A stretch of 64,000 nucleotides of DNA, taken from Yoonia sp. R2331 (GTDB lineage: Bacteria > Pseudomonadota > Alphaproteobacteria > Rhodobacterales > Rhodobacteraceae). Below the pieces are notes generated by a model, which was not told where the DNA came from, did not search any database, and saw only the letters and a list, made by a program, of their open reading frames with translations. A program made the position numbers and the translations under genes. Positions 28,709 to 37,128 of this stretch are shown here, one piece after another. How positions within the stretch are numbered: position 1 is the first letter of the stretch; the number at the start of each line of letters is the position of its first letter. Location of the stretch: assembly GCF_041103235.1 (NCBI RefSeq), contig NZ_JBGCUN010000001.1, positions 496,001 to 560,000 on the forward strand, given 5' to 3'.

Positions 28709-29818
28709 ATGAACATTGGTATTATCGGCTGTGGCAATATCTCTGCCGCGTACCTGCGGCTTGGCCCTATGTTCAAGGGTGTCGACATCATTGCTGTCGC
28801 GGACCTGAACATGGACAACGCGCAGGCCCGTGCCAAGGAATTTGGGGTCGAAGCGCGCAGCGTTGATGCGCTGTTGGCCAGCGACGATATTGAGGTGATC
28901 ATCAACCTCACCATCCCGGATGCGCATTTTGACGTGACCTGCAATATCTTGCGCGCGGGTAAACATGCCTATTCCGAAAAGCCGCTGGTGCTGACGCTGG
29001 ATCAGGCCAAGGCGATGCAAAAGCTGTGCGACGAAACCGGACTGCGCGTGGGGTCCGCCCCCGATACGTTCTTGGGCGGCGCGCATCAGCAGGCACGGCA
29101 AATCATTGACGCAGGCGGGATCGGCAGGGTCGTGGCAGGCACCGCGCATGTGATGTCCAAGGGGATGGAACACTGGCATCCCAACCCTGACTTTTTCTTT
29201 TTGCCGGGCGCTGGCCCGGTGCTGGATATCGGCCCTTACTACGTGACCAACCTGATCCAGCTTCTGGGGCCGGTCAAACGCGTGGCCGCATTGTCCAGCT
29301 CTGCGCGCGATGTGCGCACCATCGGCAACGGGCCGCGCCTTGGCGAGACTGTTCCGGTCAAAACACCCACCAACATCCATGCCCTGATCGAGTTTGAACA
29401 GGGGGCCACGTTCACCCTGTCGGCAAGCTGGGATGTGACCGCTCACGATCACCAGAACATGGAAATCTACGGCGCGGACGGCACGCTTTATGTGCCTGAT
29501 CCGAACTTCTTTGGCGGTGATCTGCATCAGTCCGACGACAACAAAGACATGCAGCCGGTGCCCGCCTGGGATCACCCGTTTGGCGTGAACAACGATGATG
29601 GCCGGGCAAATTATCGCTGCGCGGGGCTGGCGGATATGGTCGCTGCCATCGCCGAGGGTCGTCCGCATCGCTGCGACGTTTCATTGGCGGTTCATGCCAC
29701 GGACGTGATGACCTCGATCCTGAAATCAGGCGAAACCGGCCAGTTCGAGGCGATGACAACAACCTGCGAAAAACCCGCGCCGCTGGGCATCGCAGAAGCA
29801 CAGGCACTGCTGAAATGA
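28709..29818 (+). CDS. Gfo/Idh/MocA-family NAD(P)-dependent oxidoreductase (first copy)
   Basis: 369 residues. A Rossmann start (MNIGIIGCGNISAAYLR) and the family EKP motif (YSEKPLVLTLDQAKAM, with its catalytic Lys) are followed by the alpha/beta substrate domain, including the GAGPVLDIGPYYVTNLIQLLG segment. Members oxidise sugar or inositol hydroxyls or act on glycosides. It probably works with the preceding isomerase. The 3' end overlaps the GH43 gene by 4 nt (ATGA). The substrate is unknown. Confidence 0.88.
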   Translation: MNIGIIGCGNISAAYLRLGPMFKGVDIIAVADLNMDNAQARAKEFGVEARSVDALLASDDIEVIINLTIPDAHFDVTCNILRAGKHAYSEKPLVLTLDQAKAMQKLCDETGLRVGSAPDTFLGGAHQQARQIIDAGGIGRVVAGTAHVMSKGMEHWHPNPDFFFLPGAGPVLDIGPYYVTNLIQLLGPVKRVAALSSSARDVRTIGNGPRLGETVPVKTPTNIHALIEFEQGATFTLSASWDVTAHDHQNMEIYGADGTLYVPDPNFFGGDLHQSDDNKDMQPVPAWDHPFGVNNDDGRANYRCAGLADMVAAIAEGRPHRCDVSLAVHATDVMTSILKSGETGQFEAMTTTCEKPAPLGIAEAQALLK

Positions 29819-31425
29819 TCAAAAATCCGATCCTGCCCGGCTTCAATCCTGACCCGTCGTTCTGCCGGGTCGGATCGGACTACTACATCGCTACCTCTAC
29901 GTTCGAGTGGTATCCCGGTGTCCAGATCCACCATTCGACCGACCTTGTGAACTGGACGCTGGTCAGCCGTCCGCTGAATCGGGCCGCACAACTGGACATG
30001 CGCGGCAATCCCGACAGCTGCGGCATCTGGGCACCCTGCCTCAGCCACGCAGACGGGCGGTTCTGGCTGGTCTATACGGATGTCAAACGGCTGGATGGCG
30101 CGTTCAAGGATGCGCCCAATTACATCGTCACCTGCGAGACGATTGACGGAGATTGGTCCGATCCGATCTATGTCAATTCCAGTGGTTTTGATCCCTCGCT
30201 TTATCACGACGATGACGGGCGCAAGTACTTCATGAACGTGCAATGGAACCATCGCGGCTCTGGCACGGGCGGGAACCCGGTGCACGACAGCTTTGACGGT
30301 ATTCTGTTGCAGGAATGGTCCGAAGACGGCGGTCTGACCGGCCCGGTGCGCAGCATCTATTCCGGCACACCGCGTGGCCTGACCGAGGCGCCACATATCT
30401 TCAAGCGCAACGGCTGGTTTTATTTGACCACGGCAGAGGGCGGCACCGGTTATGACCACGCGGTCACGCTGGCCCGGTCGCGCGACATCTGGGGGCCCTA
30501 TGAGGATCACCCAGACAGCTATGTGATCAGCACGATGGGCGCGCCGGATCATCCGGTGCAACGCACCGGGCACGGGCAATTTGTCGAAGCCGAAGATGGC
30601 ACCGCCTGGCATACCTATCTGATGGGTCGCCCGATCGGGGATGAAAACGGCCAGGGGCGCTATTGCCCCTGCGGGCGCGAGACGGGGATTGCCCGCTGCG
30701 TCTGGCGCGACGATTGGCTTTACCTGGAAGACGGCGGCTTACTGCCGCCGCCGACCGTGGCGATGACCACCGAGGCAGCGGACACAGGCCCGGTCGTGCA
30801 TGAGACATTCGCGGCGCTGCCGGATGAATTCCAATGGCTGCGCACGCCTGACCATGACCGGATTTTCCGCATTCAGGATGGCGCGCTGGTCCTGACCGGC
30901 CGCGAGAGCCTCGGCAGCTGGTTCGAACAGGCGCTGGTCGCCCGCCGGCAAGAGCATCTGGCCTATAAGGCCGCGACCACCGTGGCCTTTGACCCGACGA
31001 CCTATCAACAGGCCGCGGGCCTCGTCACCTATTACAACCGTTACAAATTCCACGCAGCCCTTGTGACTGATGAACCGGGTATGGGCCGCGTGCTGACCCT
31101 GATGTCCTGCATGGGGGATTTCCCCGATGGGGCGCTGACATTCTCGCTGGACGCACCGCAACCGGTCGGCGACGGTCCTGTGCAGATATCCGTGCAAGTG
31201 ACCGGGCCGCTGCAACAGTTTTTCTGGTCACAGGACGGTGGTAAAGAACAGCCGCTGGGTCCGGCGCTGCCCGCCTATCTGATCAGCGACGAAGGCGGGC
31301 GGGGCGAACATGCGTCCTTTACCGGGGCCTTTGTCGGTATGGTCGCATTTGACATAACCGGGCAAGGCAAAGAGGCGACGTTCAGCCGGTTTGCCTATCA
31401 CCCGCAACCCTACGAGAGGAGCTAG
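29815..31425 (+). CDS. Glycoside hydrolase family 43, beta-xylosidase type
   Basis: 536 residues. The five-bladed propeller has the expected catalytic triad: base D13 in GFNPDPSFCR, pKa-modulating D126 in SSGFDPSLYHDDDG, and acid E191 in LTEAPHIFK. A C-terminal concanavalin-like domain from about residue 330 (WLRTPDHDRIF, then TYYNRYKFHAAL) matches the accessory domain of GH43 beta-xylosidases. No signal peptide is present, so it acts on imported xylo- or arabino-oligosaccharides. It lies between the two oxidoreductase/isomerase pairs and overlaps the first oxidoreductase gene by 4 nt. Alpha-L-arabinofuranosidase activity cannot be excluded. Confidence 0.92.
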   Translation: MIKNPILPGFNPDPSFCRVGSDYYIATSTFEWYPGVQIHHSTDLVNWTLVSRPLNRAAQLDMRGNPDSCGIWAPCLSHADGRFWLVYTDVKRLDGAFKDAPNYIVTCETIDGDWSDPIYVNSSGFDPSLYHDDDGRKYFMNVQWNHRGSGTGGNPVHDSFDGILLQEWSEDGGLTGPVRSIYSGTPRGLTEAPHIFKRNGWFYLTTAEGGTGYDHAVTLARSRDIWGPYEDHPDSYVISTMGAPDHPVQRTGHGQFVEAEDGTAWHTYLMGRPIGDENGQGRYCPCGRETGIARCVWRDDWLYLEDGGLLPPPTVAMTTEAADTGPVVHETFAALPDEFQWLRTPDHDRIFRIQDGALVLTGRESLGSWFEQALVARRQEHLAYKAATTVAFDPTTYQQAAGLVTYYNRYKFHAALVTDEPGMGRVLTLMSCMGDFPDGALTFSLDAPQPVGDGPVQISVQVTGPLQQFFWSQDGGKEQPLGPALPAYLISDEGGRGEHASFTGAFVGMVAFDITGQGKEATFSRFAYHPQPYERS

Positions 31426-31428
31426 ATC

Positions 31429-32484
31429 ATGGGAAAAAGCATGAAAGGGCCGGGCATCTTTCTGGCCCAGTTTGCAGGCGATGACGCGCCCTTCGACTCT
31501 TTGGAGAACATCACAAAATGGGCCGCCGGGCTGGGCTATAAGGGCGTGCAGATCCCCACGTTCATCCCCAGCCTGTTTGACCTGACCAAGGCCGCCGAAA
31601 GCGAAGCCTATTGCGATGAGGTCAAGGGCATCTGCGCCGATGCCGGTGTCGAGATCACAGAGCTTTCGACCCACCTTCAGGGCCAGTTGGTCGCGGTGCA
31701 TCCAGCCTATGACGAGGCGTTTGATGCCTTTGCCCCCGAGGCGGTGCATGGCAACCCTGCGGCCCGGCAGGAATGGGCCGTGGGCGAAGTGATGAAAGCG
31801 GCCAAAGCCTCGCGCAATCTGGGGCTGGATGTCTCTGTCGGGTTCACCGGCTCGCTGGCGTTTCCCTACCTCTACCCTTGGCCGCAGCGCCCGCAGGGCC
31901 TGATCGAGGATGCCTTTGCCGAACTGGCCCGCCGCTGGAAGCCGATTTTGGACGCCTACGAAGATCACGGCGTTGATCTGGCCTATGAAATTCACCCCGG
32001 AGAGGACGTGTTCGACGGTGCCACCTTTGAACGTTTCGTCGATGCGCTTGACGGACACGCGCGGGCCACGATCAACTATGACCCCAGCCATTTCCTGTTG
32101 CAGCAGATGGATTACCTTGGCTTCATCGACCTGTATCACGACCGGATCAAAGCGTTTCACGTCAAGGATGCAGAATTTAACCCTACCGCCTCGCAGGGTG
32201 TCTATTCTGGTTACGCAGGCTGGACGGACCGCGCCGCGCGGTTCCGAAGCCTTGGCGACGGGCAAGTTGATTTCAAAGGCATTTTCTCGCGTCTTGCACA
32301 GTACGGCTATGACAGTTGGGCGGTTCTTGAATGGGAATGCTGCCTGAAATCACCGCAGCAAGGTGCCGCAGAAGGCGCGCCCTTTATCGCAGATCACATC
32401 ATTGAATTGACCGACAAGGCGTTTGATGATTTTGCAGGGGCAAAGCCGGATACGGCAAAGAACAAGCGGTTGCTGGGGATATAG
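31429..32484 (+). CDS. Sugar phosphate isomerase/epimerase-like TIM barrel protein (long form)
   Basis: 351 residues, about 100 longer than the first isomerase and clearly a different subfamily. Probable metal ligands are in AYEIHPGED, INYDPSHFLLQ, AFHVKDAEF and VLEWECC. It lies 3 nt after GH43 and 2 nt before the second Gfo/Idh gene, so the two are almost certainly translated together. This long form seems typically found with Gfo/Idh partners in sugar or inositol loci of alphaproteobacteria (from memory). The reaction is not known. Confidence 0.85.
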   Translation: MGKSMKGPGIFLAQFAGDDAPFDSLENITKWAAGLGYKGVQIPTFIPSLFDLTKAAESEAYCDEVKGICADAGVEITELSTHLQGQLVAVHPAYDEAFDAFAPEAVHGNPAARQEWAVGEVMKAAKASRNLGLDVSVGFTGSLAFPYLYPWPQRPQGLIEDAFAELARRWKPILDAYEDHGVDLAYEIHPGEDVFDGATFERFVDALDGHARATINYDPSHFLLQQMDYLGFIDLYHDRIKAFHVKDAEFNPTASQGVYSGYAGWTDRAARFRSLGDGQVDFKGIFSRLAQYGYDSWAVLEWECCLKSPQQGAAEGAPFIADHIIELTDKAFDDFAGAKPDTAKNKRLLGI

Positions 32485-32486
32485 CC

Positions 32487-33611
32487 ATGTTGAAACTTGG
32501 AATGGTCGGCGGCGGACAAGGGGCCTTTATCGGGGCCGTGCACCGTATCGCCGCGCGTTTGGACGGGCATTGGCAGATCGTGGCCGGGGCGTTCTCGTCC
32601 GACCCTGCACGCGCCCACGCATCTGCCGAAGAACTGGGCGTGGCAGCTGATCGCAGCTATGGCAGCTATGCTGAAATGGCGACAGCAGAGGCCGCGCGCG
32701 CAGACGGTATTGATGCGGTCAGCATCGTGACCCCGAACCACCTGCACGCGCCCGTGACCAAGGCGTTTCTGGACGCCGGGATCGCAGTCATCTGCGACAA
32801 ACCGCTAACCGCCAGTCTGGACGAGGCAGAGGAATTGGCGGCCGTGGTCAAATCGGCCAAGGCACCTTTTATCCTGACGCACAACTACACCGGCTATCCG
32901 ATGATCCGGCAGGCCCGCGCGATGATTGCTGCGGGTGATCTGGGCAAGATCCGGGTTGTTCAGGCCGAATACGTGCAGGATTGGCTGACCGAGGCTGTTG
33001 AAGAAACTGGCCAGAAACAAGCCGCATGGCGCACCGACCCTGCGCAGTCTGGCGCGGGCGGGGCGATCGGCGACATTGGCACCCATGCCTATAATCTGGC
33101 GCAATTTGTGACCGGGCAGACCCCGTCGCACCTTGCCGCTGATTTGTCCAGTTTTGTCCCCGGCCGCAGGCTTGATGACAACGCACACATCATGTTGCGC
33201 TATGCGGATGGGGCCAAGGGAATGCTCTGGGCCAGTCAAGTGTCTGTGGGCAATGAAAACGGCCTGCGGCTCCGCATCTTTGGCGACAAGGGCGGGCTGG
33301 AATGGGGGCAGGAAAACCCGAACTACCTGCGCTTCACACGGCATGGTGACCCGGTGCAAACGCTGACACGCGGCGGGGCAGGCGCCAATTACGCCGCCGC
33401 CGCCGTCTCGCGCATCCCCGGTGGCCACCCAGAGGGATATCTGGAAGCCTTCGCCACGCTTTACACCGAAGCCGCCGCCGTTGTGCGGGGCGAGAAAAAG
33501 ACCAGCGACACGCTACTGCCCGGCATTGATGCCGGTCTTGACGGGATGCGGTTCGTGGATGCCTGCGTGCGGTCAAGTCAGGGCAACGCAGGCTGGGTCA
33601 CACTTAGCTGA
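32487..33611 (+). CDS. Gfo/Idh/MocA-family NAD(P)-dependent oxidoreductase (second copy)
   Basis: 374 residues. Rossmann motif GMVGGGQGAFIGAVHR, the SIVTPNHLH segment and the catalytic Lys in CDKPLTASLDEAEEL are present, followed by GAIGDIGTHAYNLAQF. It is only distantly related to the copy at 28709. It is the last gene of the sugar operon, with a T-tailed hairpin right after the stop. Probable role: oxidation or reduction of a sugar produced by the glycosidases. The substrate is unresolved. Confidence 0.88.
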   Translation: MLKLGMVGGGQGAFIGAVHRIAARLDGHWQIVAGAFSSDPARAHASAEELGVAADRSYGSYAEMATAEAARADGIDAVSIVTPNHLHAPVTKAFLDAGIAVICDKPLTASLDEAEELAAVVKSAKAPFILTHNYTGYPMIRQARAMIAAGDLGKIRVVQAEYVQDWLTEAVEETGQKQAAWRTDPAQSGAGGAIGDIGTHAYNLAQFVTGQTPSHLAADLSSFVPGRRLDDNAHIMLRYADGAKGMLWASQVSVGNENGLRLRIFGDKGGLEWGQENPNYLRFTRHGDPVQTLTRGGAGANYAAAAVSRIPGGHPEGYLEAFATLYTEAAAVVRGEKKTSDTLLPGIDAGLDGMRFVDACVRSSQGNAGWVTLS

Positions 33612-33617
33612 CATCAG

Positions 33618-33649
33618 CGGGGCGGTCCGAAGGGCGGCCCCGTTTTTTT
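33618..33649 (+). terminator. Rho-independent terminator of the sugar operon
   Basis: CGGGGC and GCCCCG form the base of a GC-rich hairpin (33618-33642) directly followed by seven T residues (33643-33649). It starts 7 nt after the stop of the second Gfo/Idh gene. Confidence 0.85.
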
Positions 33650-33683
33650 GGGGTACGCGCTTGGGCAATGCCTGCGGTCACGC

Positions 33684-33729
33684 TTGACTCTGATCCGGTT
33701 TTGTCAGATATTTCTGTCATGACAGAAAT
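33684..33729 (+). promoter_or_regulatory. Promoter and perfect palindromic operator of the GbsR/MarR gene
   Basis: TTGACT (33684-33689), 17 bp, then GATATT (33707-33712) make a good sigma-70-like promoter. A perfect 20-bp palindrome, ATTTCTG-TCATGA-CAGAAAT (33710-33729), begins inside the -10 box and is centred on the ATG at 33719. The transcription start predicted from the -10 falls at or beside that ATG, so the message may be leaderless. Binding here would block transcription, which suggests autorepression. Confidence 0.65.
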
Positions 33730-34279
33730 TAGAGACATAAGCGAATCCTCGGCGCAGCGACAATTCATCCTCTATTGGGGTGACATGGGCAGCCAGTGGG
33801 GCGTGAACCGGTCGGTGGCGCAGATCCATGCGCTGCTGTTCCTTAGCGCCAAGCCCCTGAATGCCGAACAAATCTCTGACGCACTGGGGATTGCACGGTC
33901 CAACGTGTCGAACTCTCTCAAAGAGCTGGTGGGCTGGAAGCTGATCCGCCGCGTGCCCATCGCCGGTGACCGGCGCGAGCATTTTGAGGCCGAAGCCGAC
34001 GTTTGGGAAATGGCGATGCGCATCGCGCAGGGCCGCAAAGAGCGCGAGATTGATCCCGCAATGACCGCAATTGCGTCCTGCCTCGCACAGGCCGAACAGG
34101 AAAAGGACGTCAGCCCCGAGGCCCTGAAACGGATGCAAGATTTGCAGGACCTCTTGCAAACTGCAGACAAATGGTACGGCCAGATGCTGGGCGTGCCAAA
34201 GTCGAAACTGAACATGATGATGAAAATGGGTGACAAGGTGTTTGCCCTGATGAACCTGACGGGTAGGGCAAAGGAATAG
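33719..34279 (+). CDS. GbsR/MarR-family transcriptional regulator
   Basis: 186 residues. A winged helix covers about residues 25-95 (AQIHALLFLSAKPLNAEQISDALGIARSNVSNSLKELVGWKLIRRV), followed by a helical dimerisation tail with KSKLNMMMKMGDKVFALM. The pattern fits the GbsR/MarR group. An ATG or GTG further upstream (33668) is in frame, but the ATG at 33719 is preferred because the promoter spacing puts the transcription start there; no ribosome-binding site precedes it. A nearly identical operator lies before the next gene, so the protein probably controls itself and the DUF4166 gene. The ligand is unknown. Confidence 0.85.
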   Translation: MTEIRDISESSAQRQFILYWGDMGSQWGVNRSVAQIHALLFLSAKPLNAEQISDALGIARSNVSNSLKELVGWKLIRRVPIAGDRREHFEAEADVWEMAMRIAQGRKEREIDPAMTAIASCLAQAEQEKDVSPEALKRMQDLQDLLQTADKWYGQMLGVPKSKLNMMMKMGDKVFALMNLTGRAKE

Positions 34280-34299
34280 CCCCCTTTTTTTGACGATTT

Positions 34300-34319
34300 A
34301 TTTCTGTCTGTGCAGAAAT
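34300..34319. promoter_or_regulatory. Second operator ATTTCTG-N6-CAGAAAT before the DUF4166 gene
   Basis: The arms ATTTCTG and CAGAAAT are identical to those at 33710-33729, with the same 6-nt centre length (TCTGTG here). The site lies 26 nt upstream of the DUF4166 start and just after a TTGACG (34290-34295) that could serve as a -35 box. Confidence 0.7.
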
Positions 34320-34345
34320 TTGTGACACGATTGGAGGACAACAAA

Positions 34346-34987
34346 ATGGAGATGTATCAGCCGATCCGCGCCAATGCGGCCCGCGACCACCGGTTCCGCA
34401 ACCTGCTGGGGGCCGCACAATGGGCGCGACTGCCGCAGGCCATCCGCCGCCGCTTTGGCAAGCGTTTATCGGGCGGCAACAGCGTCACCTATCAGGGGCA
34501 GGTCATCGACATGCAGATGAATTGGGCGGGGCGACTTTTGGCGCAGGCCTTGCGTCTGGTCGGTGCGCCTTTGCCGTTTGATGCCGCTGCCGTGGGGCAG
34601 CCTGCGGTTGTCGTGGTGACAGAGGATCACGCCAGCGACGGGCAGTTCTGGGTTCGGCAATACGGGCGTGGCCGTGGGTTTCCGCAGGTTGTGCACAGCT
34701 CCAAACGGTTCGCAGGGCCAACAGGGCTGGAAGAATACATCGGCTATGGCATTGGCATGGCCCTGAAAATCGAGGCGAGCGATGACGCGCTCTATTTCAA
34801 AAGCGATCACTACTTTGTCCAGTGGGGTCAAAGACGATTGCGGCTGCCGCGCTGGCTGGGGCCGGGTGCGTTGGTAATCGGGCACCACGATCTGGGGGGC
34901 GATGCATTTCTGTTTTCGCTGCGATTGCGCAGTCGATTACTTGGCTTGCTGATCGCGCAAGATGCCCGGTTTCAAGACGCAAGCTAG
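34346..34987 (+). CDS. DUF4166 domain-containing protein
   Basis: 213 residues. The start at 34346 follows GGAGG by 8 nt. The whole chain looks like DUF4166 (N-terminal HRFRNLLGAAQWARLPQAIRRRF, then GRGFPQVVHSSKRFAGPTGLEEYIGYGIGMALKIEASDDALYF in pieces). This domain is often fused to saccharopine-dehydrogenase-like proteins; here it stands alone. No signal peptide or membrane segment is clear. It is probably controlled by the upstream GbsR/MarR protein. Molecular role unknown. Confidence 0.75.
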   Translation: MEMYQPIRANAARDHRFRNLLGAAQWARLPQAIRRRFGKRLSGGNSVTYQGQVIDMQMNWAGRLLAQALRLVGAPLPFDAAAVGQPAVVVVTEDHASDGQFWVRQYGRGRGFPQVVHSSKRFAGPTGLEEYIGYGIGMALKIEASDDALYFKSDHYFVQWGQRRLRLPRWLGPGALVIGHHDLGGDAFLFSLRLRSRLLGLLIAQDARFQDAS

Positions 34988-35051
34988 GTTTGCGGGAACC
35001 GCAGGGCGGGGCTGATCTGATCGCCGTCACGGTGGTCGGCACCTTGCAAGG

Positions 35052-35168
35052 TCATGCGTCGTCGTCATCTTTGCGACGGGACTGCCGGGTTTGCAGCCAG
35101 CGCCAGACGACGCCAAGCACGATGAAGGCCACAACCCAGGACAGCAGATCAAGTAGATAGTCAGGCAT
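35052..35168 (-). CDS. Small single-span membrane protein, 38 residues
   Basis: The start ATG at 35166-35168 follows a CGGAGG ribosome-binding site by 4 nt. The product begins MPDYLLDLLSWVVAFIVLGV and continues VWRWLQTRQSRRKDDDDA: one hydrophobic helix of about 18 residues, then a basic stretch and an acidic tail, giving an N-out or N-in single-pass topology. No family was recognised. The strong ribosome-binding site and clean topology argue that it is real. It converges on the DUF4166 gene. Confidence 0.55.
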   Translation of the reverse strand: MPDYLLDLLSWVVAFIVLGVVWRWLQTRQSRRKDDDDA

Positions 35169-35634
35169 TGTGCCTCCGATTGTTGGGTGTCGTGGTCATT
35201 TCCGGCCCGGTGTCCCGTCAAATCCCTTATCCAGATCTATCCAGTAGCTCCAACATCATGTTTTGTGATGCCGCGACGGACGATAGGTGTCTTTGGCTGC
35301 ACGCCAAGGTTCGCGAAACAACACAAGTCAGATAATCGCCGCGCCGCGTCGCGATTTCAAGCGGCGAATGCCCAATCTGGGTGTCATGAAACGGCCCGCA
35401 CATTTGACGGTGACAGTCGATGGTACCGCGCCGCTTTCCTGCATCGCGACCCCGTCGTCCAGACCGCGCCGGACAGGCCCCACTTTGCCGCAACATGCTG
35501 GGTGTGGTCGCTAACAGACCGGGCAGCTTAACCAACGACCCCGTACCTACCCCAAGCCAACGCCATCGCGATCCCGGGCGATATTCCCAAACAAATCGCC
35601 GCGTACAAAGTGGTGATGGACTGGGACGCCTAGG
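35169..35634. other. Gene-poor gap, possible remnant of a plus-strand gene end
   Basis: No frame across these 466 bp looks like a normal protein. At 35532-35633 there is a short plus-strand open stretch ending at TAG (35631-35633) whose translation, including AIAIPGDIPKQIAAYKVVMD, looks protein-like, but a stop codon precedes it and no start is present. It may be the 3' end of a decayed gene, lying tail to tail with the synthetase gene. No family is recognised. Confidence 0.3.
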
Positions 35635-37128
35635 TTAGCCGTCAAAGCGGTCGCGCAGCGCATTCTTTTGCACCTTGCCCATCGTATTGCGTGGCAGCGC
35701 CTGCACGACCTCAAACCGGCGCGGATGCTTGAAACGGGCCAGATGCGGTGCCACTGCGGCGGACAGGTCGTTCGGCGTCAGCGCGCTATCGTCAAGCACA
35801 ACAACGGCCACAACGATTTCGCCAAAATCCGCGTCCGGCACGCCGATCACAGCACTTTCCAGCACGCCATCCACGGCGTTGATCACATCCTCAACCTCTT
35901 TGGGATAGATGTTGAAACCGCCCGAGATGATCAGGTCTTTTTGCCGCCCAACGATGCTGATCCGCCCGTCGGATGTGGCAACCCCCAGATCGCCGGTGAT
36001 GAAAAAACCGTCCTCAGTCATCTCTTCGGCGGTCTTGTCGGGCATGTTCCAATACCCTTGGAACACGTTGTCGCCGCGCACTTCGATCATGCCGATTTCA
36101 CCAGGCGCGACAGGCGCGCCGTCCGCCATCAGCCGCACCTCAACCCCCGGCAAAGGATAGCCCACCGTCCCTGCAACGCGGGGCCCCTTGTAGGGGTTAG
36201 AGGTGATCATATTCGTCTCTGTCATGCCGTAGCGTTCCAGAATGCGGTGGCCTGTACGCGCGACAAAGTCACTGTGCGTCTCAGCCAACAGCGGGGCAGA
36301 GCCCGAGATGAAAAGCCGCATGTTTTCTGCCAGATCCGGGGTCAGCCGTAGATCCGCAAGCAGCCGGGTGTAGAACGTGGGCACCCCCATCAACAGCGTG
36401 CCGCGCGGCAGGGCATCCAGAATATCGTCCAGATCAAACCCCGCCATCAGGCGCACCGACGCCCCCGCCAGAAAGCTGGTATTCATCGCCACAAAAAGCC
36501 CGTGGGTGTGAAAGATCGGCAGCGCGTGGATCAACCTGTCGCGTGCCGTGATCTGCCAAAGATCGGTCAGCGTCCGGGCATTCGACAGCAAATTGCGATG
36601 GCTCATCATCGCGCCTTTGGACCGCCCCGTCGTGCCCGAGGTATAAAGTAAGGCCGCCAGATCATCTGCGCTGCGTGCGGCGGTTTCGAACGTGGTTGCA
36701 AATGTGTCCGCTGCTCGGCTCAGCGTGCCAGTCTGGTCCGCAGCAAGCGTCAGCACCGGGATGCCGCTGGTCCCGGTCAGCGCAGTCATCTGCGGCAGGC
36801 TCGCCGGGTCGCAGACGATCAGGGCCGGGTCGGCATCCCCGACGAAATAGCCAACTTCGCTTTGGGTATAGGCGGTGTTCAAAGGCAGATAGACCGCGCC
36901 CGCCTGCACAGCGCCGGCATAAAGGGCCAGCGCGTCGGCGCTTTTCGGGGCCTGCACAACAACGCGGTCGCCGGGGGTCACACCCACATCCGCCAGCACA
37001 TGCGCCATCTGGGCCGCCCGTGCCACAAATTGCGCATAGGTCCAGCTGGTGCCGTCATCGAGTTCCAGAAACAGCGCGTCGTTCTGCGCATGCGGGGCAA
37101 AAAGTGCGTTGTATAAAGTATTCGTCAC
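35635..37128 (-). CDS. matB: Malonyl-CoA synthetase (AMP-forming), MatB type
   Basis: 497 residues, typical of MatB. It converts malonate, ATP and CoA to malonyl-CoA. Visible motifs are the P-loop LLYTSGTTGRSKGAMMSH, the adenylate motif LERYGMTETNMITSNPY, the hinge region VGRQKDLIISGGFNIYPKEVED and the C-terminal catalytic Lys in PRNTMGKVQKN. The SGSAPLLAETHSDFVARTGH and AGTVGYPLPGV segments are characteristic of malonyl-CoA synthetases. The usual malonyl-CoA decarboxylase and malonate transporter genes are not beside it. Another short-chain acyl-CoA synthetase is less likely. Confidence 0.88.
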   Translation of the reverse strand: MTNTLYNALFAPHAQNDALFLELDDGTSWTYAQFVARAAQMAHVLADVGVTPGDRVVVQAPKSADALALYAGAVQAGAVYLPLNTAYTQSEVGYFVGDADPALIVCDPASLPQMTALTGTSGIPVLTLAADQTGTLSRAADTFATTFETAARSADDLAALLYTSGTTGRSKGAMMSHRNLLSNARTLTDLWQITARDRLIHALPIFHTHGLFVAMNTSFLAGASVRLMAGFDLDDILDALPRGTLLMGVPTFYTRLLADLRLTPDLAENMRLFISGSAPLLAETHSDFVARTGHRILERYGMTETNMITSNPYKGPRVAGTVGYPLPGVEVRLMADGAPVAPGEIGMIEVRGDNVFQGYWNMPDKTAEEMTEDGFFITGDLGVATSDGRISIVGRQKDLIISGGFNIYPKEVEDVINAVDGVLESAVIGVPDADFGEIVVAVVVLDDSALTPNDLSAAVAPHLARFKHPRRFEVVQALPRNTMGKVQKNALRDRFDG

